A stretch of 64,000 nt of DNA from JAYPHU01 sp964611435 (GCA_964611435.1 CAZSXT010000001.1:186001-250000); one strand, 5' to 3'. Shown: positions 35,741 to 44,792, numbered from the stretch's first letter. Notes: a model not told the origin generated them from the sequence alone. Numbers and translations are program-made.

Positions 35741-36190
35741 ATGACTGAGATCGCCTTTTATCACTTGCAAAAATCGCCGTTGGAAGCCGTGCTGCCGATT
35801 TTGTTGCAAAAGACACTGGATACGGGGAAGAGGGCGGTTGTGCTTGCTGGTTCCGAGGATCGGCTTGAGGCGTTGAACGCTGTACTGTGGACCACGCCAC
35901 CTGACGGTTGGTTGCCTCATGGAAGTGTGAAGGACGGGCACGATAAGGATCAGCCCATTTGGCTGACCATCAATCTCGAAAATCCAAATGGGGCGACTTT
36001 TCTGTTTCTAACCGATGGGGTGAGTATCGACGATTTTGACGACTATGAGCGGGCGTTTGATTTGTTTGACGGGAATGATCAGGAGTCGCTTCAAGCCGCC
36101 CGTGAACGCTGGAAATCGCTAAAGGACAGCGGTCATAAACTCACCTATTGGCAACAAAACGACGCCGGAAAGTGGGAGGAAAAGGGCTAA
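35741..36190 (+). CDS. holC: DNA polymerase III subunit chi
   Basis: Chi subunit of the clamp loader, linking Pol III to SSB at the fork. The 149 residues start MTEIAFYHLQKSPLEAVLP and include KTLDTGKRAVVLAGSEDRLEALNAVLW and GWLPHG, typical of HolC. A conserved acidic stretch (DDFDDYERAFDLFDGND) precedes the C-terminal helix. An upstream in-frame ATG at 35702 would add 13 residues without family support. holC downstream of pepA is a widespread arrangement, which backs the call. Confidence 0.9.
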   Translation: MTEIAFYHLQKSPLEAVLPILLQKTLDTGKRAVVLAGSEDRLEALNAVLWTTPPDGWLPHGSVKDGHDKDQPIWLTINLENPNGATFLFLTDGVSIDDFDDYERAFDLFDGNDQESLQAARERWKSLKDSGHKLTYWQQNDAGKWEEKG

Positions 36191-36221
36191 ATCGAAAAGT
36201 GCGCGATCTGCTCCCCTAACC

Positions 36222-36845
36222 TTACCTCGGTTGCCCGTCCTCGAACTTGCGCTCCATGATCTCGCCGAGCTTTGAATAGAAAAACCCGTTGAGCCGCCCG
36301 ATCGGATCCAGTTTCTGCATGTCGATATAGCCGTCCGTCATACAAGAGGGATCCACGTGGAAGTGAACGACCTCGCCGACCAATAGCGGGTGCTTTTTGG
36401 GGCCGAATTCGATCACATCTTCGACCTTGCATTCGAAATGGATGGGCACCTCGGCGACCCGTGGCGGTTTGACTTTGACCGAGGCCAGGGGCGTCAACCC
36501 GGTGTCGTCAAATTCACTTTCGTCCTCGGGGATAGCGTTGGCGCTGTCGACCATTTGCTCCCAGACCGGCGCCGTCACGATGTTGAACACGAACTCGCCG
36601 GTCGCTTTGGCGTTCTTCAGCGTGTGCTTCTCTGTCCCATCCGGGTTGCGGGCGATGGTCAAAGAGATCATCGGCGGCGCGACACAGACAACGGTGAAAA
36701 AACTGAACGGCGCCAAGTTTGTCACACCCTCCGGGCTGATCGTCGAGGCCCAGCCAATGGGCCGAGGGACTACCGCACCCGTGAGCAGGCGGTAGACCGC
36801 GCGCCGTTCAATCTCGTTGGGATCGAATTCCAGATACTCAGACAT
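36222..36845 (-). CDS. Flavin reductase-like FMN-binding protein
   Basis: Flavoredoxin/DIM6-NTAB family split-barrel protein, 207 residues. Typical blocks are YRLLTGAVVPRPIGWASTIS, NLAPFSFFTVVCVAPPMISLTI and DTEKHTLKNAKATGEFVFN-like segments. Relatives are FMN-binding reductases or flavin carriers serving oxygenases. AGGGAGAAC precedes the ATG. It is followed by the upstream-transcribed DapA-like gene in a leftward pair with a 17-base gap. It could supply electrons to an oxygenase, but linkage to the Rieske system 10 kb away is speculative. Confidence 0.85.
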   Translation of the reverse strand: MSEYLEFDPNEIERRAVYRLLTGAVVPRPIGWASTISPEGVTNLAPFSFFTVVCVAPPMISLTIARNPDGTEKHTLKNAKATGEFVFNIVTAPVWEQMVDSANAIPEDESEFDDTGLTPLASVKVKPPRVAEVPIHFECKVEDVIEFGPKKHPLLVGEVVHFHVDPSCMTDGYIDMQKLDPIGRLNGFFYSKLGEIMERKFEDGQPR

Positions 36846-36862
36846 GTTGTTCTCCCTGTCGG

Positions 36863-37801
36863 CTACTCCGCCGCCCGCGCGGTCTCATTGAGGCCTGGCA
36901 TTTCAAAATTCAGCGCATTTAGATCGGCAATAAGTCCCGATTTCTGTTCCGACGTAAGTTTCGTGAGGGGCGGCCGGACCGCTTCCCACACCGGATCGTC
37001 GACATAGTGGGCGACGCACTGTTTCAACGCCGGGATCATCGGATATTTCTGGAAAGTCTCCCGGACCTCATCCAGGCCGGCTTGCAAATCGTCGGCGTTA
37101 TCGTCCTGCCAGTTTGCAAAGAGGTTGTGGATGGCCGCCGGATTGACATTCGCCGTGGCGGAGATGCAGCCCGCGCCGCCATTGCGCATATTGTCGAGTA
37201 GGAACGTCTCCGCGCCGGCAAACACGCGGAAATCGTCCCACTGCCGGTCGAGCATGGCCTTGGTGTTGTTCCAGTCGCCGGAACTGTCCTTGATCCCGAC
37301 AACGGTTTCCGGATAAGTGGTGACCAATCGTTCAATGAGGTTGAGCGAAATGGGTACATTGGAGACCGGTGGGATGTGATAAAGATAAATCCGAAGATTC
37401 GAGTCCCCCACCTTCTGTGCGATTTCGGAAAAGTTCGCATATAGCCCATCGTCGCTGACGCCCTTGTAGTAGAACGGCGGTAGCATCAAGGCGCCGCCGC
37501 ATCCACGCTTAACCGCATGAGCGGTCAGTTTGACCGAGTCGGAAAGCGCGCAGCAGCCGGTACCTGGCATCATCCGCTTTGGATCAATGCCGTTGTCGAT
37601 CAAATAGTCGATGAGATCAATTTTTTCCTCAGTCGAGAGGGAATTGGCTTCGCTATTTGTGCCGAAGACCGCCAGGCCGACATTTTGCGACAACATCCAC
37701 TTGCACTGATTGAGCAGCCGTTGTGGATCGGGATTGAGATCCTTGTCGAAGGGGGTGATGACCGGGGTGAGAACTCCGGAAAATCGCTCGGGCGCTGCCA
37801 T
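36863..37801 (-). CDS. Dihydrodipicolinate synthase/N-acetylneuraminate lyase family protein
   Basis: Class I aldolase-type TIM barrel of 312 residues. The Schiff-base lysine is in TVVGIKDSSGDW and the catalytic tyrosine in IYLYHIPPVSNVPI. The N-terminal GVLTPVITPFD and the FGTNSEANSLSTEEK block (normally GTTGE) mark the superfamily. GTNSE in place of GTTGE differs from true DapA, so pyruvate-dependent lyases acting on other oxoacids are likelier. The ATG chosen has GAGGAGGC upstream; an in-frame ATG six codons earlier exists. It runs into the flavin reductase gene and may form one transcript with it. Confidence 0.88.
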   Translation of the reverse strand: MAAPERFSGVLTPVITPFDKDLNPDPQRLLNQCKWMLSQNVGLAVFGTNSEANSLSTEEKIDLIDYLIDNGIDPKRMMPGTGCCALSDSVKLTAHAVKRGCGGALMLPPFYYKGVSDDGLYANFSEIAQKVGDSNLRIYLYHIPPVSNVPISLNLIERLVTTYPETVVGIKDSSGDWNNTKAMLDRQWDDFRVFAGAETFLLDNMRNGGAGCISATANVNPAAIHNLFANWQDDNADDLQAGLDEVRETFQKYPMIPALKQCVAHYVDDPVWEAVRPPLTKLTSEQKSGLIADLNALNFEMPGLNETARAAE

Positions 37802-37974
37802 GATTGCCTCCTCGGCCAATATCTATTTGAGGTCACCTAACGACTTGCGGCAGGCGAAAACAAGGGAAACTTAGTGTGATGGGGCACAAATATGACCGAG
37901 ACATCTATCCGCTTGCGGCGGCGCCGATTTGAGGAGATGCTTGGTGGAATAGGAATTCTCGAAAAGGATAACCA

Positions 37975-38736
37975 ATGGATCTGGGACTTAAAGGAAAATG
38001 GGCGCTGATCACCGGTGGCTCGAGGGGGATCGGTCTGGCCATCGCCAAAGTCTTGTCGGCGGAAGGCTGTAATCTGCATCTTGCTGCCCGTACGGAGGCC
38101 GACCTTGAATCAGTTCGTGACGATATCAAATCTGCGCACGGCGTTGAGGTTAAAATTCATGCACGAAATCTTGCGCAGCCGCAGGATTTACAGGCGCTGG
38201 CGTCGGCTTGTCTGGATGTTGATATCCTCATCAACAATGCCGGGGCGATTCCCCAAGGGACGTTGGAGAAATTGGATGATGCGACCTTACGGGAGTCTTG
38301 GGAGCTCAAACTCTTCGGCTTCATCAATCTGACCCGCGAGATTTACCCGGCCATGAAGAAGAGGGGTTCCGGTGTCATCGTGAACGTGATCGGCGGGGCC
38401 GCCGAGAACCCGACATCCGGATATATTGCCGGCGCCATGGCAAATACTGCGTTGGCCAACTTCTCAAAGGCGCTCGGTAAGGAGAGCACATTCTATGGTG
38501 TTCGGGTGGTTGGTGTGCACCCGGCTATGACTCGTACAGAGCGGATGGACACCATTCATCGGAGCTTGGCTGAACAAACCCTCGGCGATCCGGAGCGCTG
38601 GAAAGAGGTGATTCCGAAGATGCCGTTCGAGAGGCCAACAGAGCCGGAGGAGGTCGCCAACTTGGTGGCGTTCATGGCGTCCGAGAAAGCGTCTTATACT
38701 TCGGGGGTGGTTTACAGCGTGTCGGGCGGGGTCTGA
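37975..38736 (+). CDS. SDR family protein with an atypical active site
   Basis: Rossmann-fold SDR of 253 residues with an intact cofactor loop (TGGSRGIG, residue 13) and INNAG (residue 86). The active-site region departs from the rule. The usual Ser is replaced in VIVNVIGGAAE, and Tyr150 in SGYIAGAMANTAL is followed four residues later by Ala154 rather than the conserved Lys. A subgroup of SDRs with such YIAG-type motifs exists, so it may be a natural variant with a different mechanism, or a binding protein. It is divergent from the DapA-like gene and convergent with the CBS gene. Confidence 0.85.
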   Translation: MDLGLKGKWALITGGSRGIGLAIAKVLSAEGCNLHLAARTEADLESVRDDIKSAHGVEVKIHARNLAQPQDLQALASACLDVDILINNAGAIPQGTLEKLDDATLRESWELKLFGFINLTREIYPAMKKRGSGVIVNVIGGAAENPTSGYIAGAMANTALANFSKALGKESTFYGVRVVGVHPAMTRTERMDTIHRSLAEQTLGDPERWKEVIPKMPFERPTEPEEVANLVAFMASEKASYTSGVVYSVSGGV

Positions 38737-38747
38737 ACCAATACGGA

Positions 38748-39182
38748 TCAGAGGTAATAGCGCAGGATATCGCTGATGCTGATGATGCCGGCGATCTGGT
38801 TGTATTCCATAACTGGGACATGCCGGACATTCTTTTCCTTCATGGTTTCCAACACATCCTCCAGATCGGTCTCCGGTGTCCAGGGCGTCACATCTTTTGT
38901 CATAATATCGGCCACGGTAAGCGCACTCATGTCTCGCTCATCGTGACCAATGGCCTCGGCGATGGCGCGCTCCGGCACCATACCGGCAAGATTGCGGTTC
39001 TCATCCAGGACCACCAGTACACCAACTTTCATAAACGTCATGATTTTGGCGCAGTCGGGAACGCTGGCGTCCAGAGCGACTGTCGAGATGGATTTGCTCT
39101 TGTCCTTGATTACTTCGCTCACAAGGATGCCCCGGGAGGCCTTCTTGCGTCCGCCTGATTTCTGACTTGTAAAGAAAGCCAT
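38748..39182 (-). CDS. Tandem CBS domain protein
   Basis: A 144-residue protein consisting almost wholly of one CBS pair (Bateman module). CBS1 is LVSEVIKDKSKSISTVAL ... VGVLVVLDENRNLAGMVPERAIAEA; CBS2 is VADIMTKDVTPWTPETDLEDVLETM ... RHVPVMEYNQIAGIISISDILR. Such modules sense adenine nucleotides; stand-alone forms regulate partner enzymes. The partner here is unknown. The ATG used has GGAGTGAGG directly before it, which makes the GTG three codons upstream less likely. Confidence 0.9.
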   Translation of the reverse strand: MAFFTSQKSGGRKKASRGILVSEVIKDKSKSISTVALDASVPDCAKIMTFMKVGVLVVLDENRNLAGMVPERAIAEAIGHDERDMSALTVADIMTKDVTPWTPETDLEDVLETMKEKNVRHVPVMEYNQIAGIISISDILRYYL

Positions 39183-39301
39183 ATACCTCACTCCGATGGC
39201 GCGTTACCCGCTGATGAATGTATATATTTGAGAACTAGAAAATTTCAATTCACCATGAATCTTAAATGCATTGATTTAGCAAGACCTGCTTATAGTTTGT
39301 C

Positions 39302-41191
39302 TCAGCTAGCCGCAGACAATTTTTCCAATTCTTCTTCAGCGGCTAGCCACTCCTCTTCGGCGGTTTCCAGTTGGCGACGCAACGCACCCAGCTCCTTTTG
39401 AAGGCCAGCTAGATCGGTTGAGTCGTTTTCGTATAGTTTAGGGTCGGCAAGCTTTGCCTCAATTTTTTCGATATTTTCAGAAAATTTCTGAACTGCGGCT
39501 TCCGCAGCCTTGGCGCGCTTTCTAACCGGGGCGAGCTCTTTTCGTACGGCGGCGCGTTGCCTTCGCAGCTCCTTTTTGTTGTCCGCCAGGCCCTCGGATT
39601 TTGACGGCTCGCTGGGACGCTTGGCTTTCCGGGATTCTAGCAGCCTTTTCTCATAATCGTCCAAATCCCCGTCAAAAGAGTTGCATGTGCCATTTTCGAC
39701 GATCCATAACCTGTCCGCCACGAGGCCAATGAGATGGGGGTCGTGGCTGACCAATACGACTGCGCCTTCATAATCGCTCAACGCCTCGACCAACGACTCC
39801 CTCGAATCGACGTCAAGATGGTTGGTGGGTTCGTCCAGCAGTAGGATGTGTGGCTTTTCTGTGCTCATAAGGGCAAATAAGAGGCGGGTTTTCTCTCCAC
39901 CGGACAGGCTTTCGACCTTTGTATCCGCACGTGCCTGCGGAAAGCCAAACCGTCCCAGATGGGCCCGTAAACGAGCCTCGGGCTCCATCGGATAGCGCTC
40001 GTTGAGATGCTCGTAGGCAGATGCGTTGGTGTTGAGCTCATCTGTCTGATGCTGGGCGAAGTAGCCGATCTGAAGCTTCTTGGATTTAATCAGTTTGCCG
40101 CGTGTTGGGACCAAGCGATTGGACAATAGTTTAATCATGGTCGATTTACCGTTGCCGTTGGCACCGAGAAGGGCAATGCGGTCATCCATATCGATTCGTA
40201 AATCAAGATTGTCGAGCACTGGCTTGCCCGGCTCATATCCGACCGCGATATTGTCCAAGGCGATAAGGGGGGGAGACAGGGGATCGGGTTTGGGAAACTC
40301 GAAAGACACCGTATGCTCTTCAACAACGCTGGCGATAGGTTCCATCCTTTCCAGCATTTTGAGCCGGCTTTGCGCCTGCCGGGCCTTGGTCGCTTTGTAT
40401 CGAAAGCGATCCACAAAGGACTGGATTCGCTTGCGCTCCTTTTGTTGGCGGGATCGCAACTTATCCTGTTGCTCCAATCTCTCCCGGCGGGTCCGTTCAA
40501 AGGTGTCGTAACCACCGGTATAAAGCGTCAAACGCCGATCATTGAGGTGGATAATTTCTTTTACAGCACGATTTAAAAGGGTGCGCTCATGGCTGATAAT
40601 GACGAGCGTACCTGACCAGCGGGACAGGTAGTTCTCGAGCCACATGACGGTTTCGAGATCAAGGTGGTTGGTGGGCTCGTCCAAAAGTAGGATATCCGGT
40701 TCTAGAAAAAGGGTTGAGGCGAGGGCAACCCGCATCCGCCAGCCGCCTGAATAGGAGCTACAGGGCCGGAGTTGAGCCTTCTCGTCGAATCCCAATCCGT
40801 TTAGAATGGAAGAAGCCCGGGCAGGCGCCGTGTGCGCATCAATATCCGCCAACCGGGTATGAATTTCCGCAATGCGGTTAGGGTCAGTTTCTGTTTCCGC
40901 GTTGGCTAGTAGAGTTGTGCGCTCCACATCGCTTGCCAGAACGGTCTCTAGTAGCGATTCCGGACCATCAGGGGCGTCCTGGAGGACGGTTCCAAGCGTT
41001 TGCCGGCCGAATATATCAATGACGCCTGAATCCGGTGCAATCTCACCCAGAATTAGCCGAAACAACGTTGACTTACCTGCGCCATTCCGTCCCACAAGCC
41101 CGACCTTGTGTCCTTTGGGAATCGAGACGCTTGCGGCGTCAAATAGCACCCGCTCACCAATCCTGTACGTTAGGTCTTTAATATGCAGCAT
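39302..41191 (-). CDS. ABC-F family ATPase (YheS/Uup-like)
   Basis: Soluble protein of 629 residues with two ABC cassettes and no membrane segments. Cassette 1 has GRNGAGKSTLFRLI and SSYSGGWRMRVALAS; cassette 2 has GANGNGKSTMIKLL and SLSGGEKTRLLFALM, with LLLDEPTNHLD Walker B motifs in both. The linker is charged (RRERLEQQDKLRSRQQKERK), and a C-terminal coiled coil spans the last ~90 residues. ABC-F proteins act on the ribosome (E-site factors, antibiotic protection) or in genome maintenance (Uup). Nothing indicates which. It is divergent from ndk. Confidence 0.93.
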   Translation of the reverse strand: MLHIKDLTYRIGERVLFDAASVSIPKGHKVGLVGRNGAGKSTLFRLILGEIAPDSGVIDIFGRQTLGTVLQDAPDGPESLLETVLASDVERTTLLANAETETDPNRIAEIHTRLADIDAHTAPARASSILNGLGFDEKAQLRPCSSYSGGWRMRVALASTLFLEPDILLLDEPTNHLDLETVMWLENYLSRWSGTLVIISHERTLLNRAVKEIIHLNDRRLTLYTGGYDTFERTRRERLEQQDKLRSRQQKERKRIQSFVDRFRYKATKARQAQSRLKMLERMEPIASVVEEHTVSFEFPKPDPLSPPLIALDNIAVGYEPGKPVLDNLDLRIDMDDRIALLGANGNGKSTMIKLLSNRLVPTRGKLIKSKKLQIGYFAQHQTDELNTNASAYEHLNERYPMEPEARLRAHLGRFGFPQARADTKVESLSGGEKTRLLFALMSTEKPHILLLDEPTNHLDVDSRESLVEALSDYEGAVVLVSHDPHLIGLVADRLWIVENGTCNSFDGDLDDYEKRLLESRKAKRPSEPSKSEGLADNKKELRRQRAAVRKELAPVRKRAKAAEAAVQKFSENIEKIEAKLADPKLYENDSTDLAGLQKELGALRRQLETAEEEWLAAEEELEKLSAAS

Positions 41192-41384
41192 GGGCGAGGG
41201 TCATATCATGGAGAATTGGCGTGTCAAAGCGCGCTTTCTCCGAAGATTTATTGGAAAGTATTGGTTGCGCGGATAAGCCGATACCGGTATAAGGCGCCCG
41301 TTTTCCGGCCAAGGGCCGAAGATATATTGGGTTGTTCAAGACCCGCTCATTGTATCCCATCAACAACGAAAGAGGTTCGAGGCC

Positions 41385-41807
41385 ATGGCCATCGAACGGA
41401 CATTGTCCATAATCAAACCTGACGCGACTCGTCGAAATCTTACCGGTCAGATAAATGCTCGCTTCGAAGAATCCGGTCTTCGAATTGTCGCGCAGCGTCG
41501 CGTCAAATTGACGTTGGAACAGGCGCAAGGCTTTTACGCCGTGCACAAGGAACGAGCTTTTTTTGACGATCTTTGCGAATTCATGATTTCAGGTCCCGTT
41601 GTGGTCCAGGTTTTGGAAGGCGAGGACGCCATTAACCGAAATCGGGAGATCATGGGTGCGACCAACCCCGCCAACGCTGATGAGGGGACAATCCGCAAGG
41701 ACTTTGCCGAAAGCATTGAAGCGAATTCCGTACACGGTTCGGATGCGCCCGAGACCGCAGCAACAGAAATCAGCTACTTTTTCAGAGAACTTGATATCGT
41801 CGGTTAA
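41385..41807 (+). CDS. ndk: Nucleoside diphosphate kinase
   Basis: Transfers the gamma phosphate of NTPs to NDPs through a phosphohistidine. The 140 residues begin AIERTLSIIKPDATRRNLTG. The active-site His lies in the classic block EANSVHGSDAPETAATEISYFF. The Kpn-loop region (GATNPANADEGTIRKDF) is also present. Length is standard. It converges with purN three bases beyond its stop, and its terminator lies inside purN. Confidence 0.97.
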   Translation: MAIERTLSIIKPDATRRNLTGQINARFEESGLRIVAQRRVKLTLEQAQGFYAVHKERAFFDDLCEFMISGPVVVQVLEGEDAINRNREIMGATNPANADEGTIRKDFAESIEANSVHGSDAPETAATEISYFFRELDIVG

Positions 41808-41810
41808 ATT

Positions 41811-42452
41811 TCACGCGGACGGATTTATCAAAGAGGCGCCGGGTATCCCGGCGTCTTTTATTTTGACGGTATTGTCAACAACCTCCACGCGGCCCTCGGC
41901 AATCATCTTTACGGCCAAGGGATAGATTTTGTGTTCCTCGGAAAGAACCCTGTCCGCCAATGTGTCGGGTGTATCATCTGACAGAATTGGTACAGCCGCC
42001 TGAACAATGATCGGCCCAGCGTCCATTTCGGCCCTTACAAAATGAACTGTGCATCCGCCAAATCTTACACCGGCTTCAAGAGCCCGTTCGTGGGTATGCA
42101 ATCCTTTGAATGAGGGTAGGAGCGAAGGGTGAATGTTGATCAGCCGATCCGTCCATCTGTTCACGAAGCCGCCGGTCAGCAGCCTCATAAAGCCGGCGAG
42201 GCAGACCAACTCTATTCCATAAGACACTAGCTCTTCGTCAAGAGCATCTTCGAACGGCTCGCGTCCATCGAAATCTTTGTGGTTTATGACGGTGGTGGGA
42301 ATGCCGGCGGCGGCGGCTCTATCCAAGCCCTGCACTTCGGGCACGTTGGAAATGACAATCCCTATTTCTGCGCCCAATAAGCCATTGGTCTGCGCATCAA
42401 TTAATGACTGAAGATTACTGCCACGGCCGGATATGAGAACGCCGATTTTCAA
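41811..42452 (-). CDS. purN: Phosphoribosylglycinamide formyltransferase
   Basis: GAR transformylase using 10-formyl-THF in step 3 of purine biosynthesis, 213 residues. Motifs are VLISGRGSNLQSLID at the N-terminus, the formyl-folate site NIHPSLLPSFKGLHTHERALEAG, and GCTVHFVRAEMDAGPIIVQAAV (catalytic Asp). Its start shares an ATGA overlap with the purM stop. The final codons double as the terminator stem for the opposing ndk transcript. Confidence 0.96.
   Translation of the reverse strand: MKIGVLISGRGSNLQSLIDAQTNGLLGAEIGIVISNVPEVQGLDRAAAAGIPTTVINHKDFDGREPFEDALDEELVSYGIELVCLAGFMRLLTGGFVNRWTDRLINIHPSLLPSFKGLHTHERALEAGVRFGGCTVHFVRAEMDAGPIIVQAAVPILSDDTPDTLADRVLSEEHKIYPLAVKMIAEGRVEVVDNTVKIKDAGIPGASLINPSA
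41831..41867 (+). terminator. ndk terminator embedded in the purN coding end
   Basis: A 13-pair hairpin runs from AAGAGGCGCCGGG to CCCGGCGTCTTTT with a TAT loop, then TTTTATTTTG. The U-run is on the plus strand, so it serves ndk, whose stop codon is 23 bases upstream. The whole structure lies within the last codons of purN on the opposite strand. Confidence 0.75.
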
Positions 42453-43534
42453 TGGAAGGCCTCCTCGATATCCTGAATGACGACCTGTCTGTCCTTGGTT
42501 GTGCCCGCGGTGATTTCGCCGATTGGTATTGCTGTTTCACCGTTCGCCGTCAGGCACTTAATTACTTCAGCAGCTTTGTCTGGCGACGCGATGGCAATCA
42601 TGCCGACACCGCAATTGAAGGTCCTCATCATCTCAGACGGCGCGACGTTTCCGGCTTTGGCCAGCCATTTGAAGACCGGCGGCACATCCCAACTTTTTGC
42701 GTAGAAGGTCGCGCCGCTTCCATCCGGTAGTACCCGCGGGACATTTTCGATCAAACCGCCTCCAGTGATGTGGGCCAAAGCCTTCACGCCCCCCGTTTTA
42801 ATCGCGGCAAGACAACTTTTTACGTAAATGCGCGTGGGCGCCAGAAGAGCCTCGCCAAGGGGGTGGTCTTTTGCGAATGGGGCAGGGCTATCGTACGGAA
42901 GATCTTCCAGTTCGACGATCTTTCGCACCAACGAATATCCGTTTGAGTGGAGCCCATTTGAGGCCAGGCCGATAACGACATCATTTGGCTCAATGTCGGC
43001 TCTCGGCAACAACGCTGTTCGCTCCACCGCTCCGACAGAAAATCCCGCCAGGTCATAGTCGCCCGGCCCATACATACCCGGCATCTCCGCTGTTTCGCCT
43101 CCGATGAGCGCGCATCCCGCCTGTCGGCAGCCTTCAGCAATACCACTGACAACCTGGGCCGCTGCACCTTTTTCCAGTTTTCCAGTTGCGAAGTAATCCA
43201 GAAAGAACAATGGTTCTGCGCCTTGGACGACCAGATCATTCACGCACATGGCCACGAGGTCTATACCGACTGTGTCGTGAACGCCGGCTGCATGCGCAAT
43301 CATTAGCTTTGTGCCGACCCCATCTGTCGCGGCAATCAGCATGGGGTCCTCGTATCCCAGCGGTTTGAGATCAAAAAGCCCGCCGAAACCACCGAGACCG
43401 GAAACGACTCCGGGCCGATCGGTTGATGCGGCTAGCGGCTTGATGGCATCGACCAGTGAATCGCCTTCATCGATATCGACGCCCGCATCTTTGTAAGATA
43501 GCCCCCTGTTCGACTTATTTTGTTCGCTGGAAAT
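42449..43534 (-). CDS. purM: Phosphoribosylformylglycinamidine cyclo-ligase (probable ATT start)
   Basis: AIR synthetase, which closes the imidazole ring with ATP in purine synthesis. Conserved blocks are YKDAGVDIDEGDSLVDAIK at the N-terminus, VSGLGGFGGLFDLKPLGY, AATDGVGTKLMIA, GGETAEMPGMY and HITGGGLIENVPRVLP. The first in-frame ATG (43342) lies inside the conserved core and would lose ~64 residues. Between it and the upstream in-frame stop there is no ATG, GTG or TTG. An ATT codon sits seven bases after TAGGGGG, a good ribosome-binding site, and gives a normal 361 residues. The start is therefore assigned to ATT. It is coupled to purN. Confidence 0.92.
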   Translation of the reverse strand: MSSEQNKSNRGLSYKDAGVDIDEGDSLVDAIKPLAASTDRPGVVSGLGGFGGLFDLKPLGYEDPMLIAATDGVGTKLMIAHAAGVHDTVGIDLVAMCVNDLVVQGAEPLFFLDYFATGKLEKGAAAQVVSGIAEGCRQAGCALIGGETAEMPGMYGPGDYDLAGFSVGAVERTALLPRADIEPNDVVIGLASNGLHSNGYSLVRKIVELEDLPYDSPAPFAKDHPLGEALLAPTRIYVKSCLAAIKTGGVKALAHITGGGLIENVPRVLPDGSGATFYAKSWDVPPVFKWLAKAGNVAPSEMMRTFNCGVGMIAIASPDKAAEVIKCLTANGETAIPIGEITAGTTKDRQVVIQDIEEAFH

Positions 43535-43613
43535 TGCTGTTACCCCCTATTGATCATGATAGAGTACGGCCCAATTCGAGGGTGGAAACATACTTTATCC
43601 GAGGCGGTTTGCA

Positions 43614-44780
43614 ATGTCGCTTGGTATCATGGGTGTGCCGCGCACCACTAGGCCTGATTTGTTGCGAAGAGGGGTTCTCTTGCTCTTCTTCGCTTTTGGT
43701 ATGGCCATATTTGTGGCGAATGGACGCGCCCAGTCGACGAACGCCTTCGTTATTTCGGATGTGCATGTTGATGTGACGGGCGCGACCGCCGCCGATGCAC
43801 GTAAACAGGCGATCTCTCAGGGTGAGCGGCGCGCCTTCGAGAGACTCTTGACCCGGCTTACGCTGTCCTACGACAGATCTAAATTACCTCAAGTGAATCA
43901 AGAGGATATCTCTGAATACATCCGAGATTTTTCCGTCTCAAACGCAAAGAACTCGACGGTCCGGTACCTGGCTGATTTGTCATTCCGCTTTAAACCGAGC
44001 GAGGTAAGGGCACTTCTAAGGGATCTAGGGATTGAATTTGCAGAGACGGTCAGCAAGCCCGTGCTGCTTTTGCCTGTGTATGAGGTGGCCGGTGCGGTCT
44101 CTCTTTGGGACGACCCAAACCCGTGGCGCAAGCTCTGGTCGGGGAAGTCCACATCGGATGGGCTGGTGCCAATTGTCTTGGCTCGAGGAGATTTGCAAGA
44201 CCTAAGAACGATAGCAGGTGAACAAGCGATTCGGGGAGACAAACAACGTCTGACGGCAATCGGTAGGCGCTACAATGTGACCACAGTTCTCGTGGCCCAT
44301 GCCAAAGCCGTAACGGTCAAAGGAGGACGTTTAGGCTTGCAAGTGAATGTGGTCTCATATGGGGCCGATCAACGGGAACAGTATATCGAATTAGATATCG
44401 CGCCGGAAGGCGGGGACCTGACGGCGCTTCTCGGAAAAGCTGTGGAGGAAACGGCTTCCGCGATCGAAGACCGTTGGAAGGAGGCAAATCTTCTGCGCTT
44501 TGAACGAAGTTCTGTATTGGCAGCTACCCTTGCGTTGCGAGCGCTCACTGATTGGGTTGAAGCGAGGCGTCGGTTGAAAAAAATTGCGGTCATAGAACAC
44601 GTTGATCTGGTTCTTATTTCGCGCAACGAGGCTCGACTGAACATTTTTTACTTGGGCGATCCTGACCAGTTGGCCCTTGCGATGGCACAAACCGATATTA
44701 AGCTGACTGAAAATGAAGGGAGCTGGAGTATGCAGCTTTTAAAGTTGCGTAATTCTGGCAAAACGAAAGCTGGCCGCTAG
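43614..44780 (+). CDS. DUF2066 domain protein
   Basis: Exported protein of 388 residues and unknown function. A hydrophobic leader (LLRRGVLLLFFAFGMAIFVANGRAQ) is followed by the DUF2066 region: VDVTGATAADARKQAISQGERRAF, RFKPSEVRALLRDLGIEFAE, and PVLLLPVYEVAGAVSLWDDPNPW. The rest is a mixed alpha/beta C-terminal part. The gene commonly stands beside purM and hda in Alphaproteobacteria and other Proteobacteria, and here it is divergent from purM. It starts a run DUF2066-CDP-alcohol transferase-permease-hda with 12-base or smaller gaps. Confidence 0.88.
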   Translation: MSLGIMGVPRTTRPDLLRRGVLLLFFAFGMAIFVANGRAQSTNAFVISDVHVDVTGATAADARKQAISQGERRAFERLLTRLTLSYDRSKLPQVNQEDISEYIRDFSVSNAKNSTVRYLADLSFRFKPSEVRALLRDLGIEFAETVSKPVLLLPVYEVAGAVSLWDDPNPWRKLWSGKSTSDGLVPIVLARGDLQDLRTIAGEQAIRGDKQRLTAIGRRYNVTTVLVAHAKAVTVKGGRLGLQVNVVSYGADQREQYIELDIAPEGGDLTALLGKAVEETASAIEDRWKEANLLRFERSSVLAATLALRALTDWVEARRRLKKIAVIEHVDLVLISRNEARLNIFYLGDPDQLALAMAQTDIKLTENEGSWSMQLLKLRNSGKTKAGR

Positions 44781-44792
44781 GTTTATTGATCC

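Noticed and set aside
41208..41276. A 22-codon cationic peptide frame (MENWRVKARFLRRFIGKYWL...) between the ABC-F gene and ndk.
   Set aside because: It could suggest a small peptide, but there is no convincing ribosome-binding site or conservation evidence, and short frames of this size occur by chance.
43342..43342. The ATG at this position as the purM start.
   Set aside because: It would remove about 64 residues containing conserved PurM N-terminal blocks.
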